Source: Acidovorax sp. (GTDB taxonomy: Bacteria; Pseudomonadota; Gammaproteobacteria; Burkholderiales; Burkholderiaceae_C). From it: a DNA stretch of 45,902 bases. Below, piece after piece: positions 1-8,292 of the stretch. Position 1 is the stretch's first letter, and every line of letters begins with the position of its first letter. Where the stretch lies: NCBI GenBank assembly GCA_004210805.1, contig SDXZ01000002.1, forward strand, positions 1 to 45,902. The letters are read 5' to 3'. The notes under the pieces are model-generated. The model had not been told where the DNA came from and did not search any database. It worked only from the letters and a program-made list of their open reading frames with translations. Both the position numbers and the translations under genes were made by a program.

Positions 1-720
1 AAGCTGCACGTGGTGCTGCACGGCTGCAAGCAGAACATCAGCGACGTGCAGCAGCAGTACGTGCGCAACACCGGCTACAACCGCTGGGCCGAGACCAACA
101 ACATCGTGATGCTCTACCCCCAGACCAGCACCGCAGCCACCAACAGCTGCTTTGACTGGTGGGGCTACGACAACGCCAACTACGCCAAGAAGTCCGGCCC
201 ACAGATGGTGGCCATCAAGGCCATGGTGGACCAGGTTTCCAGCGGCGGGGGCACCAACCCACCGGTGGGCCTGCCTGCCCCCACGGGCGTGAGCACCTCG
301 GGCGCTACCGCCAACAGCATGGTGGTCGGCTGGGGCAGCGTCTCGGGCGCAGCCAGCTACAACGTGTACCGCAACGCCAACAAGGTCAACGCCCTGCCGG
401 TGACCAGCACCAGCTACACCGACACCGGTCTGGCCGCATCCACCACCTACAGCTGGACGGTGCGTGCCGCCGATACCAACGGCGCTGAGGGCGCAACATC
501 GGCTGCCGCATCGGGCACCACGCTGGCCGCCCCCGGCGGCGGAGCCACCTGCACCACCGCCAGCAACTACGCCCACACCATGGCAGGCCGTGCCTACGTG
601 GCTGGCGGCTACACCTTTGCGCTGGGCTCCAACCAGAGCATGGGGCTGTGGAACATCTTCGTGAACAACACCCTGAAGCAGACCAGCCCGAACTACTACG
701 TCATCGGCACATGCCCGTGA
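1..720 (+). CDS. phaZ: Extracellular PHB depolymerase, C-terminal part (5' end outside window)
   Basis: Secreted enzyme that hydrolyses poly(3-hydroxybutyrate) to oligomers and monomers outside the cell. The visible part opens with an oxyanion-type segment LHVVLHGCKQ, followed by a stretch rich in Trp and Tyr (FDWWGYDNANYAKKSGPQM). Next come a Gly/Pro linker, a fibronectin type III-like domain (about residues 95-165 of the visible part, ending SYSWTVRA-like, GTT) and a short C-terminal domain of about 60 residues with conserved Cys and Trp that would be the substrate-binding domain. No GxSxG lipase box follows the oxyanion segment. That fits the circularly permuted type 2 catalytic domain of PHB depolymerases, in which the nucleophile lies nearer the N-terminus. 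The signal peptide and catalytic Ser must lie before base 1. The 3HB-oligomer hydrolase further along supports the assignment. Confidence 0.85.
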   Translation, partial: KLHVVLHGCKQNISDVQQQYVRNTGYNRWAETNNIVMLYPQTSTAATNSCFDWWGYDNANYAKKSGPQMVAIKAMVDQVSSGGGTNPPVGLPAPTGVSTSGATANSMVVGWGSVSGAASYNVYRNANKVNALPVTSTSYTDTGLAASTTYSWTVRAADTNGAEGATSAAASGTTLAAPGGGATCTTASNYAHTMAGRAYVAGGYTFALGSNQSMGLWNIFVNNTLKQTSPNYYVIGTCP

Positions 721-774
721 TCGCTCGGGCACGCAACGCGACAGAGAGGTTGAATTGAAATGAAGTGACCGCCT

Positions 775-927
775 GGCGCCTAGCTTGAGGGCAGGGGGCC
801 AAGCCCAGAGATCCAGAGCGCCTCACAAAGCTCAGCGCAGCGGTTTGGGCTAGGCGCTGCGCCGCAGGCAGTACGCAAGTACGACAAGGCGCAGCAACGA
901 CGCCCAAAGAGCTTTTGAGACGCTCTA
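775..927. repeat. Intergenic nested inverted repeat
   Basis: GCGCCTAGC (776-784) pairs with GCTAGGCGC (849-857). An outer pair, AGAGCGCCTCACAAAGCTC-like (814-832) and GAGCTTTTGAGACGCTCT (910-927), is complementary apart from two or three positions. CTGCGCC (857-863) pairs with GGCGCAG (888-894). The arms interleave, so the RNA could adopt alternative folds. It occupies most of the gap between the depolymerase and the first transporter gene. It resembles dispersed elements I associate with Comamonadaceae, but only one copy is present here. Confidence 0.5.
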
Positions 928-965
928 AAAGAGAGAACAAAGACCGTGAAAGTGAAGCACCACCC

Positions 966-1751
966 ATGAGCACCTTGTCCACCAAGGACCTGACCATCCG
1001 CTTCGGCGGCCACGTGGCAGTCAACGCCGTGACCTGCTCTTTTGAGCCCGGCACGCTGACCGCCATCGTGGGCCCCAACGGCGCGGGCAAGACCACGTAC
1101 TTCAATCTCATCTCGGGGCAGCTGCGCGCCTCGGCGGGCAGCGTGACGCTGGGTGGGCGGGAACTCACCGGGCAATCGGTCTCGGCACGCACCCATGCGG
1201 GCCTGGGCCGGGCGTTTCAGCTCACCAACCTGTTCCCCAACCTCAGCGTGCTGGAGAACGTGCGCCTGGCCGTGCAGGCCACGCGCGAGGGCAAGCACCG
1301 CCGGGGACTGAACCTCTGGAGCATCTGGAGCGACCACCGCGACCTGATGGACCGTACCCGCGCCATCCTGCAGGCCGTGGCCATGCTCGACCGCCAGGAC
1401 ACGCCGGTGGCCAGCCTGCCGCACGGCGACCAGCGCAAGCTTGAGGTGGCGCTGCTCATGGCGCTGGAGCCGCAGGTCTACATGTTCGACGAGCCCACCG
1501 CCGGCATGAGCCACGACGAGGCGCCCGTGATCCTGAACCTGATCCGCGAACTCAAGAAGGACAAGACCAAGATCATCCTGCTGGTGGAGCACAAGATGGA
1601 CGTGGTGCGCGAGCTGGCCGACCGCATCATCGTGCTGACCAACGGCACGCTGGTGGCCGACGGCCCGCCGGCCGAGGTGATCGCATCGCCCGTGGTGCAA
1701 GAGGCGTACCTCGGCGTTGTCAAAGAACCCGGGAAGGAGGCGGCAGCATGA
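966..1751 (+). CDS. Liv-type ABC transporter ATP-binding protein (LivG-like)
   Basis: Cytoplasmic ATPase of a branched-chain-amino-acid-type (HAAT family) importer. Walker A is GPNGAGKTT near residue 38. The LivG-type features LFPNLSVLENV, a degenerate signature (LPHGDQRKLEVAL) and Walker B MFDEPTAGMS are present. The start at 966 (MSTLSTKDLTIRFGG) begins directly at the ABC core. An upstream in-frame codon at 915 would add residues encoded by the intergenic repeat and is less likely. The stop overlaps the next start as ATGA, so translation is probably coupled. With genes up to 9159 it forms a PHB-linked cluster. The substrate is therefore inferred to be 3-hydroxybutyrate, its oligomers or a related acid rather than an amino acid, but this is inference only. 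Confidence 0.9.
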   Translation: MSTLSTKDLTIRFGGHVAVNAVTCSFEPGTLTAIVGPNGAGKTTYFNLISGQLRASAGSVTLGGRELTGQSVSARTHAGLGRAFQLTNLFPNLSVLENVRLAVQATREGKHRRGLNLWSIWSDHRDLMDRTRAILQAVAMLDRQDTPVASLPHGDQRKLEVALLMALEPQVYMFDEPTAGMSHDEAPVILNLIRELKKDKTKIILLVEHKMDVVRELADRIIVLTNGTLVADGPPAEVIASPVVQEAYLGVVKEPGKEAAA

Positions 1752-2545
1752 CCATCACCACAGCCACCACCAGCGCCGCAGCAACGACCGCGACTGCAAG
1801 CACAGCGACACGCGCGGCTGCTGCCTCCAACCTGCTCGAACTCAAAGGCGTACACACCCACATCGGGGCGTACCACATCCTGCACGGCGTAGATCTGGCG
1901 GTGCCCAAGGCGCAGCTCACCATGCTGCTCGGCCGCAACGGCGCCGGCAAGACGACCACGCTGCGCACCATCATGGGCCTGTGGCATGCGTCCAAGGGTT
2001 CGGTCCACTTTGCGGGCAAAGACATCACCGCAATGAACACCCCGCAGATCGCGGGCATGAACATCGCCTATGTGCCCGAGAACATGGGCATCTTCGCGGA
2101 CCTGACCGTGAAGGAAAACATGCTGCTGGCCGCCCGTGGCGCGAAGAATGCAGCGCAGATGGACAGCGCGCGGCTCGAATGGATCTTCCGCTTGTTCCCT
2201 GCGGTAGAGAAGTTCTGGAACCACCCGGCCGGCAAGCTCAGCGGCGGGCAAAAGCAGATGGTGGCCGTGAGCCGCGCCATCGTCGAGCCGCGCGATCTGC
2301 TCATCGTGGACGAGCCCAGCAAGGGCCTCGCGCCCGCAATCATCAACAACATGATCGAGGCGTTCGACCAGCTCAAGAAGAGCGGCGTGACCATCCTGCT
2401 CGTCGAGCAGAACATCAACTTTGCAAAGCGGCTCGGCGACACCGTGGCCGTGATGGACAACGGCAAGGTGGTGCATGCGGGCAGCATGGCCGCGCTGGCC
2501 GAGGACGAGGCATTGCAGCGGTCGCTGCTGGGGTTGGCACTATGA
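1748..2545 (+). CDS. Liv-type ABC transporter ATP-binding protein (LivF-like)
   Basis: Second ATPase of the importer. Walker A is GRNGAGKTT, the signature is LSGGQKQMVAVSRA, and Walker B is DLLIVDEPSKGLAP. The 265-aa product carries an unusual N-terminal stretch of about 30 residues made almost only of Thr and Ala before the ABC core begins at LLELKGVHTHIG. Typical LivF proteins are about 235 aa. The true start could lie later, but no better-placed ATG with a ribosome site is seen, and the ATGA overlap with livG supports 1748. A dispersed element starts a few bases after the stop. Confidence 0.88.
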   Translation: MTITTATTSAAATTATASTATRAAAASNLLELKGVHTHIGAYHILHGVDLAVPKAQLTMLLGRNGAGKTTTLRTIMGLWHASKGSVHFAGKDITAMNTPQIAGMNIAYVPENMGIFADLTVKENMLLAARGAKNAAQMDSARLEWIFRLFPAVEKFWNHPAGKLSGGQKQMVAVSRAIVEPRDLLIVDEPSKGLAPAIINNMIEAFDQLKKSGVTILLVEQNINFAKRLGDTVAVMDNGKVVHAGSMAALAEDEALQRSLLGLAL

Positions 2546-2553
2546 GTTTCGCA

Positions 2554-2612
2554 TCAAATTTCAAGCCTTTTTGGGCTCCAGCGCTTATTGATAAAGCGCT
2601 TATAGCTATCAA
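2554..2612 (-). repeat. Dispersed ~60-bp element, copy A
   Basis: Read on the minus strand it runs TAGCTATAAGCGC..., then AATAAGCGCTGGAGCCC, then GGCTTGAAATTTGA. It shares the blocks TAGCTAT, TAAGCGCT and GGCTT(A/G)AA with copies near 15615, 29183, 31835 and 44265. It lies between livF and livH. It contains AAGCGCTTAT- and AAGCC/GGGCT-type self-complementary segments. Confidence 0.7.
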
Positions 2613-2669
2613 ATGCATAGCACCAGCGCCAATGGCATCTGCAGCAACGCCACTGCAAGGAGGCCGGGC

Positions 2670-3656
2670 ATGAACATCACCCGCGACTTCGACTGGAAAC
2701 CCCTGGCACTGGTGCCGGCGCTTGCGCTGGTGGTGCTGCCCTTTATCGGCTCGCCCAGCACCTGGCTCACGCTCACGGTGGCGGGCCTGGCCATGGGCAT
2801 GATCGTTTTCATCATCGCCTCGGGCCTCACGCTGGTGTTTGGCCTCATGGACGTGCTGAACTTCGGCCACGGCGTGTTCATCGCGCTCGGTGCCTTCGTG
2901 GCCACCAGCGTGCTGGGCGCCATGGGCGACTACACGCAAAGCGCCGACCTGTGGCGCAACATGCTGGCCGTGCTGCCCGCCATGCTGGTGGCCATGGCGG
3001 TGGCGGGCGCCGTGGGCCTGGCGTTCGAGCGTTTCATCGTGCGGCCCGTGTACGGCCAGCATCTGAAGCAGATCCTCATCACCATGGGCGGGATGATCAT
3101 TGGCGAGGAGCTCATCAAGGTCATCTGGGGCCCCGCGCAGATCCCGCTGCCGCTGCCTGAAGGCATGCGCGGCTCGCTGCTGGTGGGCGACGCCGCCATT
3201 GAGAAATACCGCCTGGTGGCGGTGGCCGTGGGCCTGCTGGTGTTTGGCGTGCTGGCCTGGACGCTCTCGCGCACCAAGGTCGGCCTCTTGATCCGTGCCG
3301 GCGTGCAAGACCGCGAGATGGTGGAAAGCTTGGGCTACCGCATCCGCCGCCTGTTTGTCGGCGTGTTTGTGGTGGGCTCGGCCCTGGCGGGGCTGGGTGG
3401 CGTGATGTGGGGCCTGTACCAGCAAAACGTGGTGCCGCAGATGGGCGCACAGGTCAACGTGCTGATCTTCATCGTGATCATCATCGGTGGCCTGGGCAGC
3501 ACGGGCGGTGCGCTCATCGGCGCGCTGCTGGTGGGCCTGATGGCCAACTACACCGGTTTTCTGGCGCCCAAGGTGGCGCTGTTCTCCAACATCGCGTTGA
3601 TGGTGGCGATCCTGTTGTGGCGTCCGCAGGGGGTCTACCCCGTGGCAAATCGCTGA
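2670..3656 (+). CDS. Liv-type ABC transporter permease (LivH-like)
   Basis: Inner-membrane permease of about 328 aa with roughly eight hydrophobic segments. Family features are GLTLVFGLMDVLNFGHG near the N-terminus and IIGGLGSTGGALIGALLVG near the C-terminus. The start at 2670 (MNITRDFDWKP) is chosen because AAGGAGG lies at 2657-2663. The earlier in-frame ATG at 2613 is within or next to the dispersed element and has no ribosome site. It pairs with the following livM to form the transmembrane pathway. Confidence 0.9.
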   Translation: MNITRDFDWKPLALVPALALVVLPFIGSPSTWLTLTVAGLAMGMIVFIIASGLTLVFGLMDVLNFGHGVFIALGAFVATSVLGAMGDYTQSADLWRNMLAVLPAMLVAMAVAGAVGLAFERFIVRPVYGQHLKQILITMGGMIIGEELIKVIWGPAQIPLPLPEGMRGSLLVGDAAIEKYRLVAVAVGLLVFGVLAWTLSRTKVGLLIRAGVQDREMVESLGYRIRRLFVGVFVVGSALAGLGGVMWGLYQQNVVPQMGAQVNVLIFIVIIIGGLGSTGGALIGALLVGLMANYTGFLAPKVALFSNIALMVAILLWRPQGVYPVANR

Positions 3657-3674
3657 AGTGAAGGAAACAAGACC

Positions 3675-4748
3675 ATGTTGAACCGTCTTCTTTCCAACGA
3701 CTACCCGCGCAGCAAGGTGCTGGCGGTGATCCTCGTGGCCATCTTCCTGGGGCTGGCGTTTGCGCCGTTTCTTTTCCCGGGCGTCAAGGCGCTGTCTGTC
3801 GCGGCCAAGGTGCTGATCTTTGTGGTGCTGGTCGCCAGTTTTGACCTGCTGCTCGGCTACACCGGCATCGTGAGCTTTGCGCACACCATGTTCTTTGGCA
3901 TCGGGGCTTATGGGATCGCGGTGGCCACCACGCGCATGGGGCCCACCTGGTCGGCGCTGCTGGTGGGGCTGGTCGGCGCGCTGATCTTGTCGCTGCTGCT
4001 GTCGCTGGCGGTGGGGCTGTTCTCGCTGCGGGTGCGCGCCATCTTCTTTGCCATGATCACGTTGGCCGTGGCGGCGGCGTTCCAGACGCTGGCCTCGCAG
4101 CTGTCGGACATCACGGGTGGCGAAGACGGCCTGACGTTCAAGGTGCCCGAGATTTTGTCGCCCAGCTTTGAGCCGTTCGAAGAGCCCTTCCTGGGTGTGT
4201 CCATCGACGGACGGCTGCTGTGCTACTACCTGCTGTTCGTCACGGCCGTGGTGCTGGTGCTCTCGCTGCTGCGCATCGTGAACTCGCCGTTCGGCCGCGT
4301 GCTGCAAGCGATCCGCGAGAACGAGTTCCGCGCCGAGGCGATTGGCTACCGCGTGGTGGTGTACCGCACGACCTCGAGCGTGCTGTCCGCGCTGTTCGCC
4401 TGCTGTGCGGGCGCCATGCTCGCGCTCTGGCTGCGCTACAACGGGCCGGACACCTCGCTGTCGTTCGAAATCATGATGGACTGCCTGCTCATCGTGGTGA
4501 TTGGCGGCATGGGCACGATCTACGGCTCGGCCATCGGTGCCGTGCTCTTTTTGGTGGCGCAAAGCTATCTGCAGGACCTGCTGCGCCTCGGCAGCGAGGC
4601 CACGGCGGGCCTGCCCTGGTTGTCCGGCCTGCTCTCGCCCGACCGCTGGCTGCTGTGGCTGGGCGTGTTGTTCGTTTTGTCGGTGTATTACTTCCCCACC
4701 GGTGTGGTGGGGCGCCTGCGCGCGGCAGCCGCGCGCAAGGTGGCGTAA
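3675..4748 (+). CDS. Liv-type ABC transporter permease (LivM-like)
   Basis: Second inner-membrane permease, 357 aa. It is very hydrophobic, with LivM landmarks LLGYTGIVSFAHTMFFGIGAY and IGGMGTIYGSAIGAV, and a cytoplasmic loop SPFGRVLQAIRENEFRAEAIG-like that contacts the ATPase. It starts 19 bp after livH behind an AAGGA ribosome site. The C-terminus YFPTGVVGRLR is standard. The gene order G-F-H-M followed by an esterase and then the binding protein is unusual; amino-acid liv operons usually begin with the binding protein. Confidence 0.9.
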   Translation: MLNRLLSNDYPRSKVLAVILVAIFLGLAFAPFLFPGVKALSVAAKVLIFVVLVASFDLLLGYTGIVSFAHTMFFGIGAYGIAVATTRMGPTWSALLVGLVGALILSLLLSLAVGLFSLRVRAIFFAMITLAVAAAFQTLASQLSDITGGEDGLTFKVPEILSPSFEPFEEPFLGVSIDGRLLCYYLLFVTAVVLVLSLLRIVNSPFGRVLQAIRENEFRAEAIGYRVVVYRTTSSVLSALFACCAGAMLALWLRYNGPDTSLSFEIMMDCLLIVVIGGMGTIYGSAIGAVLFLVAQSYLQDLLRLGSEATAGLPWLSGLLSPDRWLLWLGVLFVLSVYYFPTGVVGRLRAAAARKVA

Positions 4749-4831
4749 GTGGGTGGGCCACGTCCGCATCCGCAGACGTGGCCTGCCGATGGCTGTGCAG
4801 AAGATTCAAAGAAAAAACCGGAGACAAGCAC

Positions 4832-6979
4832 ATGATGACGATGAGCACCAAGGTGGGCCTGCGCCCGTTCGTTCCTGCGGCCATAGCGGCTGCTGTTCTG
4901 GCCGCTTGCGGCGGCAGTGGCGACGGTGAAACCGCCGCCCTCAACGCCAAGCCCGCGTACCTGGGCGCCATCAGCGAAGCCAGCTACGACGGTGGCAGCA
5001 ACGACCTGCTGACCGCGGGCCTTGGCGCCACCGGCATGGCTGCGGCGGTGCCGCCCGCCTTTGCCGACCCGCTCAAGCCCACCGCGGCCGAGCTGCGCCG
5101 CACGGCCATCCACACCAACTACCGCGCCATGCTCGACATGACGGCGGCCGGTGGCTACGGCACTTTGTACGGCCCCAACGTCGATGCGCAGGGCAAGGTC
5201 ACGGCGGGCGAGGGCAAGGTGGCGGGCACCGAGTACATCGCGTTCGCCGACGACGGCACAGGCCGCAAGAATGTCACGCTCATGGTGCAGGTGCCGGCCA
5301 GCTTCAACCCGGCCAAGCCCTGCATGATCACAGCCACCACCTCGGGCTCGCGCGGCGTGTACGGCGGCATCTCCACGGGTGAATGGGGCCTCAAGCGCGG
5401 CTGTGCGGTGGCCTACTCTGACAAGGGCACGGGCGGCGCGCCGCACGACCTGCAGAACGACACCGTGCCGCTGATCGACGGCACGCGCACCACAGCCACC
5501 GCGGCGGGCAAGAGCGCGGCCTTCAACGCCGGCCTCACGGCCACAGAACTCGCGGCCTTCAACACCGCCATGCCCAACCGCTTTGCCTTCAAGCACGCGC
5601 ATTCGGGCCAGAACTCCGAGAAGGACTGGGGCACCACCACGCTGCAGGCCGTGGAATTTGGCTACTACGTGCTCAACCAGCGCTACGGCAACACCAACGC
5701 GGCCGGCCAGCGTTTGAAGACGCTCACGCCCGCCAACACCATCGTGATTGCCTCCAGCATCTCCAACGGCGGTGGCGCGGCCATCGCGGCTGCCGAGCAA
5801 GACACGCAGGGCCTGATCAGCGGCGTGGCCGTGTCCGAGCCCGCACTGGAGCTGCCCGCCAACCCGGGCGTGACCGTGCGCCGCGGCAGCACCGACCTGG
5901 CCGTGACCGGAAAGACGCTGGTGGACTTCACCACCTACGCCAACCTGTACCAGGCCTGCGCGTCGCTCGCTCCTTCGGTCAGCACCAGCCCCTTTGCCGC
6001 GGCGTATGCCGCCGGGTTTGCCAGCGCTGGGCTGCCCATTGCCCCCAACCGGTGCGCTGCGCTCAAGACGGCGGGTTTGCTGTCGGCCAGCACCACGGCC
6101 ACACAGGCGGAAGAAGCCCTGCAGAAGCTGCGCGACTACGGCTGGGAGCCCGAGTCGAACGACCTGCATGCCTCGCTCGCGGCGTTTGAAGTCGCGCCCG
6201 CGGTGGCCGTCACGTTTGCCAACAGCCTTTCGCGCAGCAGCGTCAAGGACCACCTGTGCGGGTTCAGCTATGCCGCGGCGTCGGCCGTTGGTGCGGTGAT
6301 ACCGCTCGCCCCTGCGGCCCTCCCAGGCATGTTCGCCACAGGCAATGGTGTGCCACCGGCTGGCGGCATCCAGCTCATCAACAACCAGGGCAAGCTCGGG
6401 CCCGCACGCGACTTCCTGTCGGTCTCGGATTCGGGCGTGCTCGACTGGAACACGCCGGGCGCGCTGTGCCTGCGCAATCTGGTCACCGGCAGCGATGCCG
6501 CCGCCAAGAAGCTCCAGGCCGGCCTGGATGAAACGCGCCGCAACGGCAACCTGCGTGGCAAGCCCACGGTCATCGTGCACGGCCGCGCCGACGCGCTGCT
6601 GCCCGTGAGCCACACCTCGCGCCCCTACGCCGCGCTGAACAAAAAGGTGGAAGGCGCCGCCAGCAAGCTCAGCTACGTGGAGGTGGCCAACGCCCAGCAC
6701 TTTGACAGCTTCATCGGCCTGCCCACGGTGCTGCCCGGCTACGACACACGCTATGTGCCACTGCACGTGTACCTGAACCACGCGCTCGACGCCGTGTACG
6801 AGCACCTGGCCAACGGCAAGGCACTGCCTGCCAGCCAGGTCGTGCGCACCGTGCCGCGTGGCGGCACACCGGGCAGCGCGCCTGCGATTACCGCGGCCAA
6901 CGTGCCTGCATTGGCAATGACGCCCGCGGCGGCCAATGCCATTGCCATCACGGCCGGTGCAATTTCCATCCCCGACTGA
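4832..6979 (+). CDS. 3-hydroxybutyrate-oligomer hydrolase, lipoprotein
   Basis: Hydrolyses dimers and oligomers of D-3-hydroxybutyrate produced by PHB depolymerase. The 715-aa product fits the family described from Ralstonia pickettii and Acidovorax. The conserved region TIVIASSISNGGGA carries the likely nucleophile Ser311. ANAQHFDSF near the C-terminus probably carries the catalytic His. The N-terminus is a short lipoprotein signal, with lipobox LAAC and Cys26, followed by GGSGDGE. The enzyme is therefore probably anchored in the outer membrane or faces the periplasm or exterior. The start at 4832 follows a GGAGA site (4820-4824); the open frame extends upstream inside livM but has no signal there. 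It lies between the transporter genes and their binding protein. Confidence 0.9.
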   Translation: MMTMSTKVGLRPFVPAAIAAAVLAACGGSGDGETAALNAKPAYLGAISEASYDGGSNDLLTAGLGATGMAAAVPPAFADPLKPTAAELRRTAIHTNYRAMLDMTAAGGYGTLYGPNVDAQGKVTAGEGKVAGTEYIAFADDGTGRKNVTLMVQVPASFNPAKPCMITATTSGSRGVYGGISTGEWGLKRGCAVAYSDKGTGGAPHDLQNDTVPLIDGTRTTATAAGKSAAFNAGLTATELAAFNTAMPNRFAFKHAHSGQNSEKDWGTTTLQAVEFGYYVLNQRYGNTNAAGQRLKTLTPANTIVIASSISNGGGAAIAAAEQDTQGLISGVAVSEPALELPANPGVTVRRGSTDLAVTGKTLVDFTTYANLYQACASLAPSVSTSPFAAAYAAGFASAGLPIAPNRCAALKTAGLLSASTTATQAEEALQKLRDYGWEPESNDLHASLAAFEVAPAVAVTFANSLSRSSVKDHLCGFSYAAASAVGAVIPLAPAALPGMFATGNGVPPAGGIQLINNQGKLGPARDFLSVSDSGVLDWNTPGALCLRNLVTGSDAAAKKLQAGLDETRRNGNLRGKPTVIVHGRADALLPVSHTSRPYAALNKKVEGAASKLSYVEVANAQHFDSFIGLPTVLPGYDTRYVPLHVYLNHALDAVYEHLANGKALPASQVVRTVPRGGTPGSAPAITAANVPALAMTPAAANAIAITAGAISIPD

Positions 6980-7093
6980 ACCGAAGGACTTTCGCAAGAC
7001 GCAAGTTGAACGCCCCCTGGTGAGCGCCGCGGCCCTGTGCCGGGCGCTCCGGTGGGCTGCGCGAGCCGCATACAGACAAAAGGGATGGACAGC

Positions 7094-8242
7094 ATGGACA
7101 AGGTTTTGGCATGGGGCCGCCGCATGGCGGCAGCGCTGGCGGTGGTGGGGGCCGGCACTGCCGCGGTTCCGCTGCACGCGGCGGAAATTGTGGTCGGGCA
7201 GGTGGCGCCGCTCTCAGGCGTATTGGCCAGCACCGGCGCGCAGATGGTGCTGGGCGGCAAGATCTACTTTGACTGGGTCAACGCCCAGGGCGGCGTGCAC
7301 GGCGCCACCATCCGCCAGGAGGTAGTGGACGATGCCTACAAGGTGGCCGACACCGTGCGGCTCACACGCGGCCTGCTGGAGCGTGCCGAGGTGGTGGCGC
7401 TGTATGGCTTTGCGGGCACGGCCAACATCACGCAGCTGCTGGCCGACGGCGTCCTGGAGCAGGGCGGCGCCGCGCTGGTCGCACCCTACACGGGCGGCGA
7501 ATCGCTGCGCAGCCCGTTCAACCCCTGGATCTTTCACGTGCGCGCCGGCTATGTGGACGAAACCGAGCACATGGTGCAGCAGCTCACCACGCTGGGCATG
7601 AACCGTGTGGCCGTGATGTACCAGGACGACGGCTTCGGCAAGGCGGGCCTCGCGGGTGTGGAGACGGCGCTGGCCAAACGCGACCTCAAGCTGGTGGTGG
7701 CTGCAGGCTACGAGCGCAACACCGACAACGTCGACGACGCGGTCAAGGCCATCAAGGCTGCCGACGTGCATGCGGTCATCATGATCGCCGTCAACAAGCC
7801 TGCCGCCGCGTTCATCCAGCGCTACCGCGAGCAGGGTGGCGGCGCGCAGCTGTACAACATTTCGGTGGTGGACCCGACCGAGCTGGTCAAGCTCGCGGGC
7901 CTCAAAAATGCGCACGGCCTGGGCATCAGCCAGGTCGTGCCGTACCCGTACCGCCCCCAGTTGCCCGTGGTGCGTGAATACCATGCGTTGCTCAAAAAAT
8001 ACGCGCCGAAGGCCGAGGTCAACTACACCAGCTTCGAGCAGTTTCTCGGTGCCAAGGTGCTGGTCGAGGCCCTGCGCCGCGCGGGCCCCGCGCCGTCGCG
8101 TGCCAAGGTGGTCAAGGCGCTCGAATCACTGCAGAGCTACGACCTGGGGGGCATCACGCTGGGTTATTCCCCCACCAACCGCATTGGGTCGCGTTTTGTC
8201 GAGGTGACGGTCATCGGCAGCAATGGCCGCCTGATGAAGTAG
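7094..8242 (+). CDS. Periplasmic ligand-binding protein of the PHB-linked Liv-type transporter
   Basis: Type 1 periplasmic binding protein, about 382 aa. The Sec signal ends PLHA, with mature start AEIVVGQVAPLSGVLASTG. It has the usual LivJ-like lobes (GKIYFDWVNAQGGVHG, VALYGFAGTANITQLL, VAVMYQDDGFGKAGLAGVE). I prefer the ATG at 7094, which is 9 nt after AGGG. The ATG at 7085 (MDSMDK) is also in frame but too close to that site. The mature protein lacks an obvious amino-acid-binding signature that I can name. Its position after the oligomer hydrolase suggests an acid or oligomer ligand. Confidence 0.88.
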   Translation: MDKVLAWGRRMAAALAVVGAGTAAVPLHAAEIVVGQVAPLSGVLASTGAQMVLGGKIYFDWVNAQGGVHGATIRQEVVDDAYKVADTVRLTRGLLERAEVVALYGFAGTANITQLLADGVLEQGGAALVAPYTGGESLRSPFNPWIFHVRAGYVDETEHMVQQLTTLGMNRVAVMYQDDGFGKAGLAGVETALAKRDLKLVVAAGYERNTDNVDDAVKAIKAADVHAVIMIAVNKPAAAFIQRYREQGGGAQLYNISVVDPTELVKLAGLKNAHGLGISQVVPYPYRPQLPVVREYHALLKKYAPKAEVNYTSFEQFLGAKVLVEALRRAGPAPSRAKVVKALESLQSYDLGGITLGYSPTNRIGSRFVEVTVIGSNGRLMK

Positions 8243-8292
8243 CTGCCGACCGCGCCACCGTTTTCCCACCGCTGATCCCGAAGGTCATCACC

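Noticed and set aside
2581..2606. Intrinsic terminator between livF and livH
   Set aside because: The AAGCGCT hairpin lacks a T-run and lies inside an operon; it is part of the dispersed element.
2415..4769. Open minus-strand frame of 784 codons opposite livH/livM
   Set aside because: It is rich in His, Gln and Arg with no domain, and lies fully antisense to two clear permeases; it is a GC-bias shadow.
4688..7177. Open minus-strand frame of 829 codons opposite the oligomer hydrolase
   Set aside because: It has low-complexity Arg/Gly/His/Ala composition, no motif and no ribosome site; the plus strand carries a recognisable enzyme.
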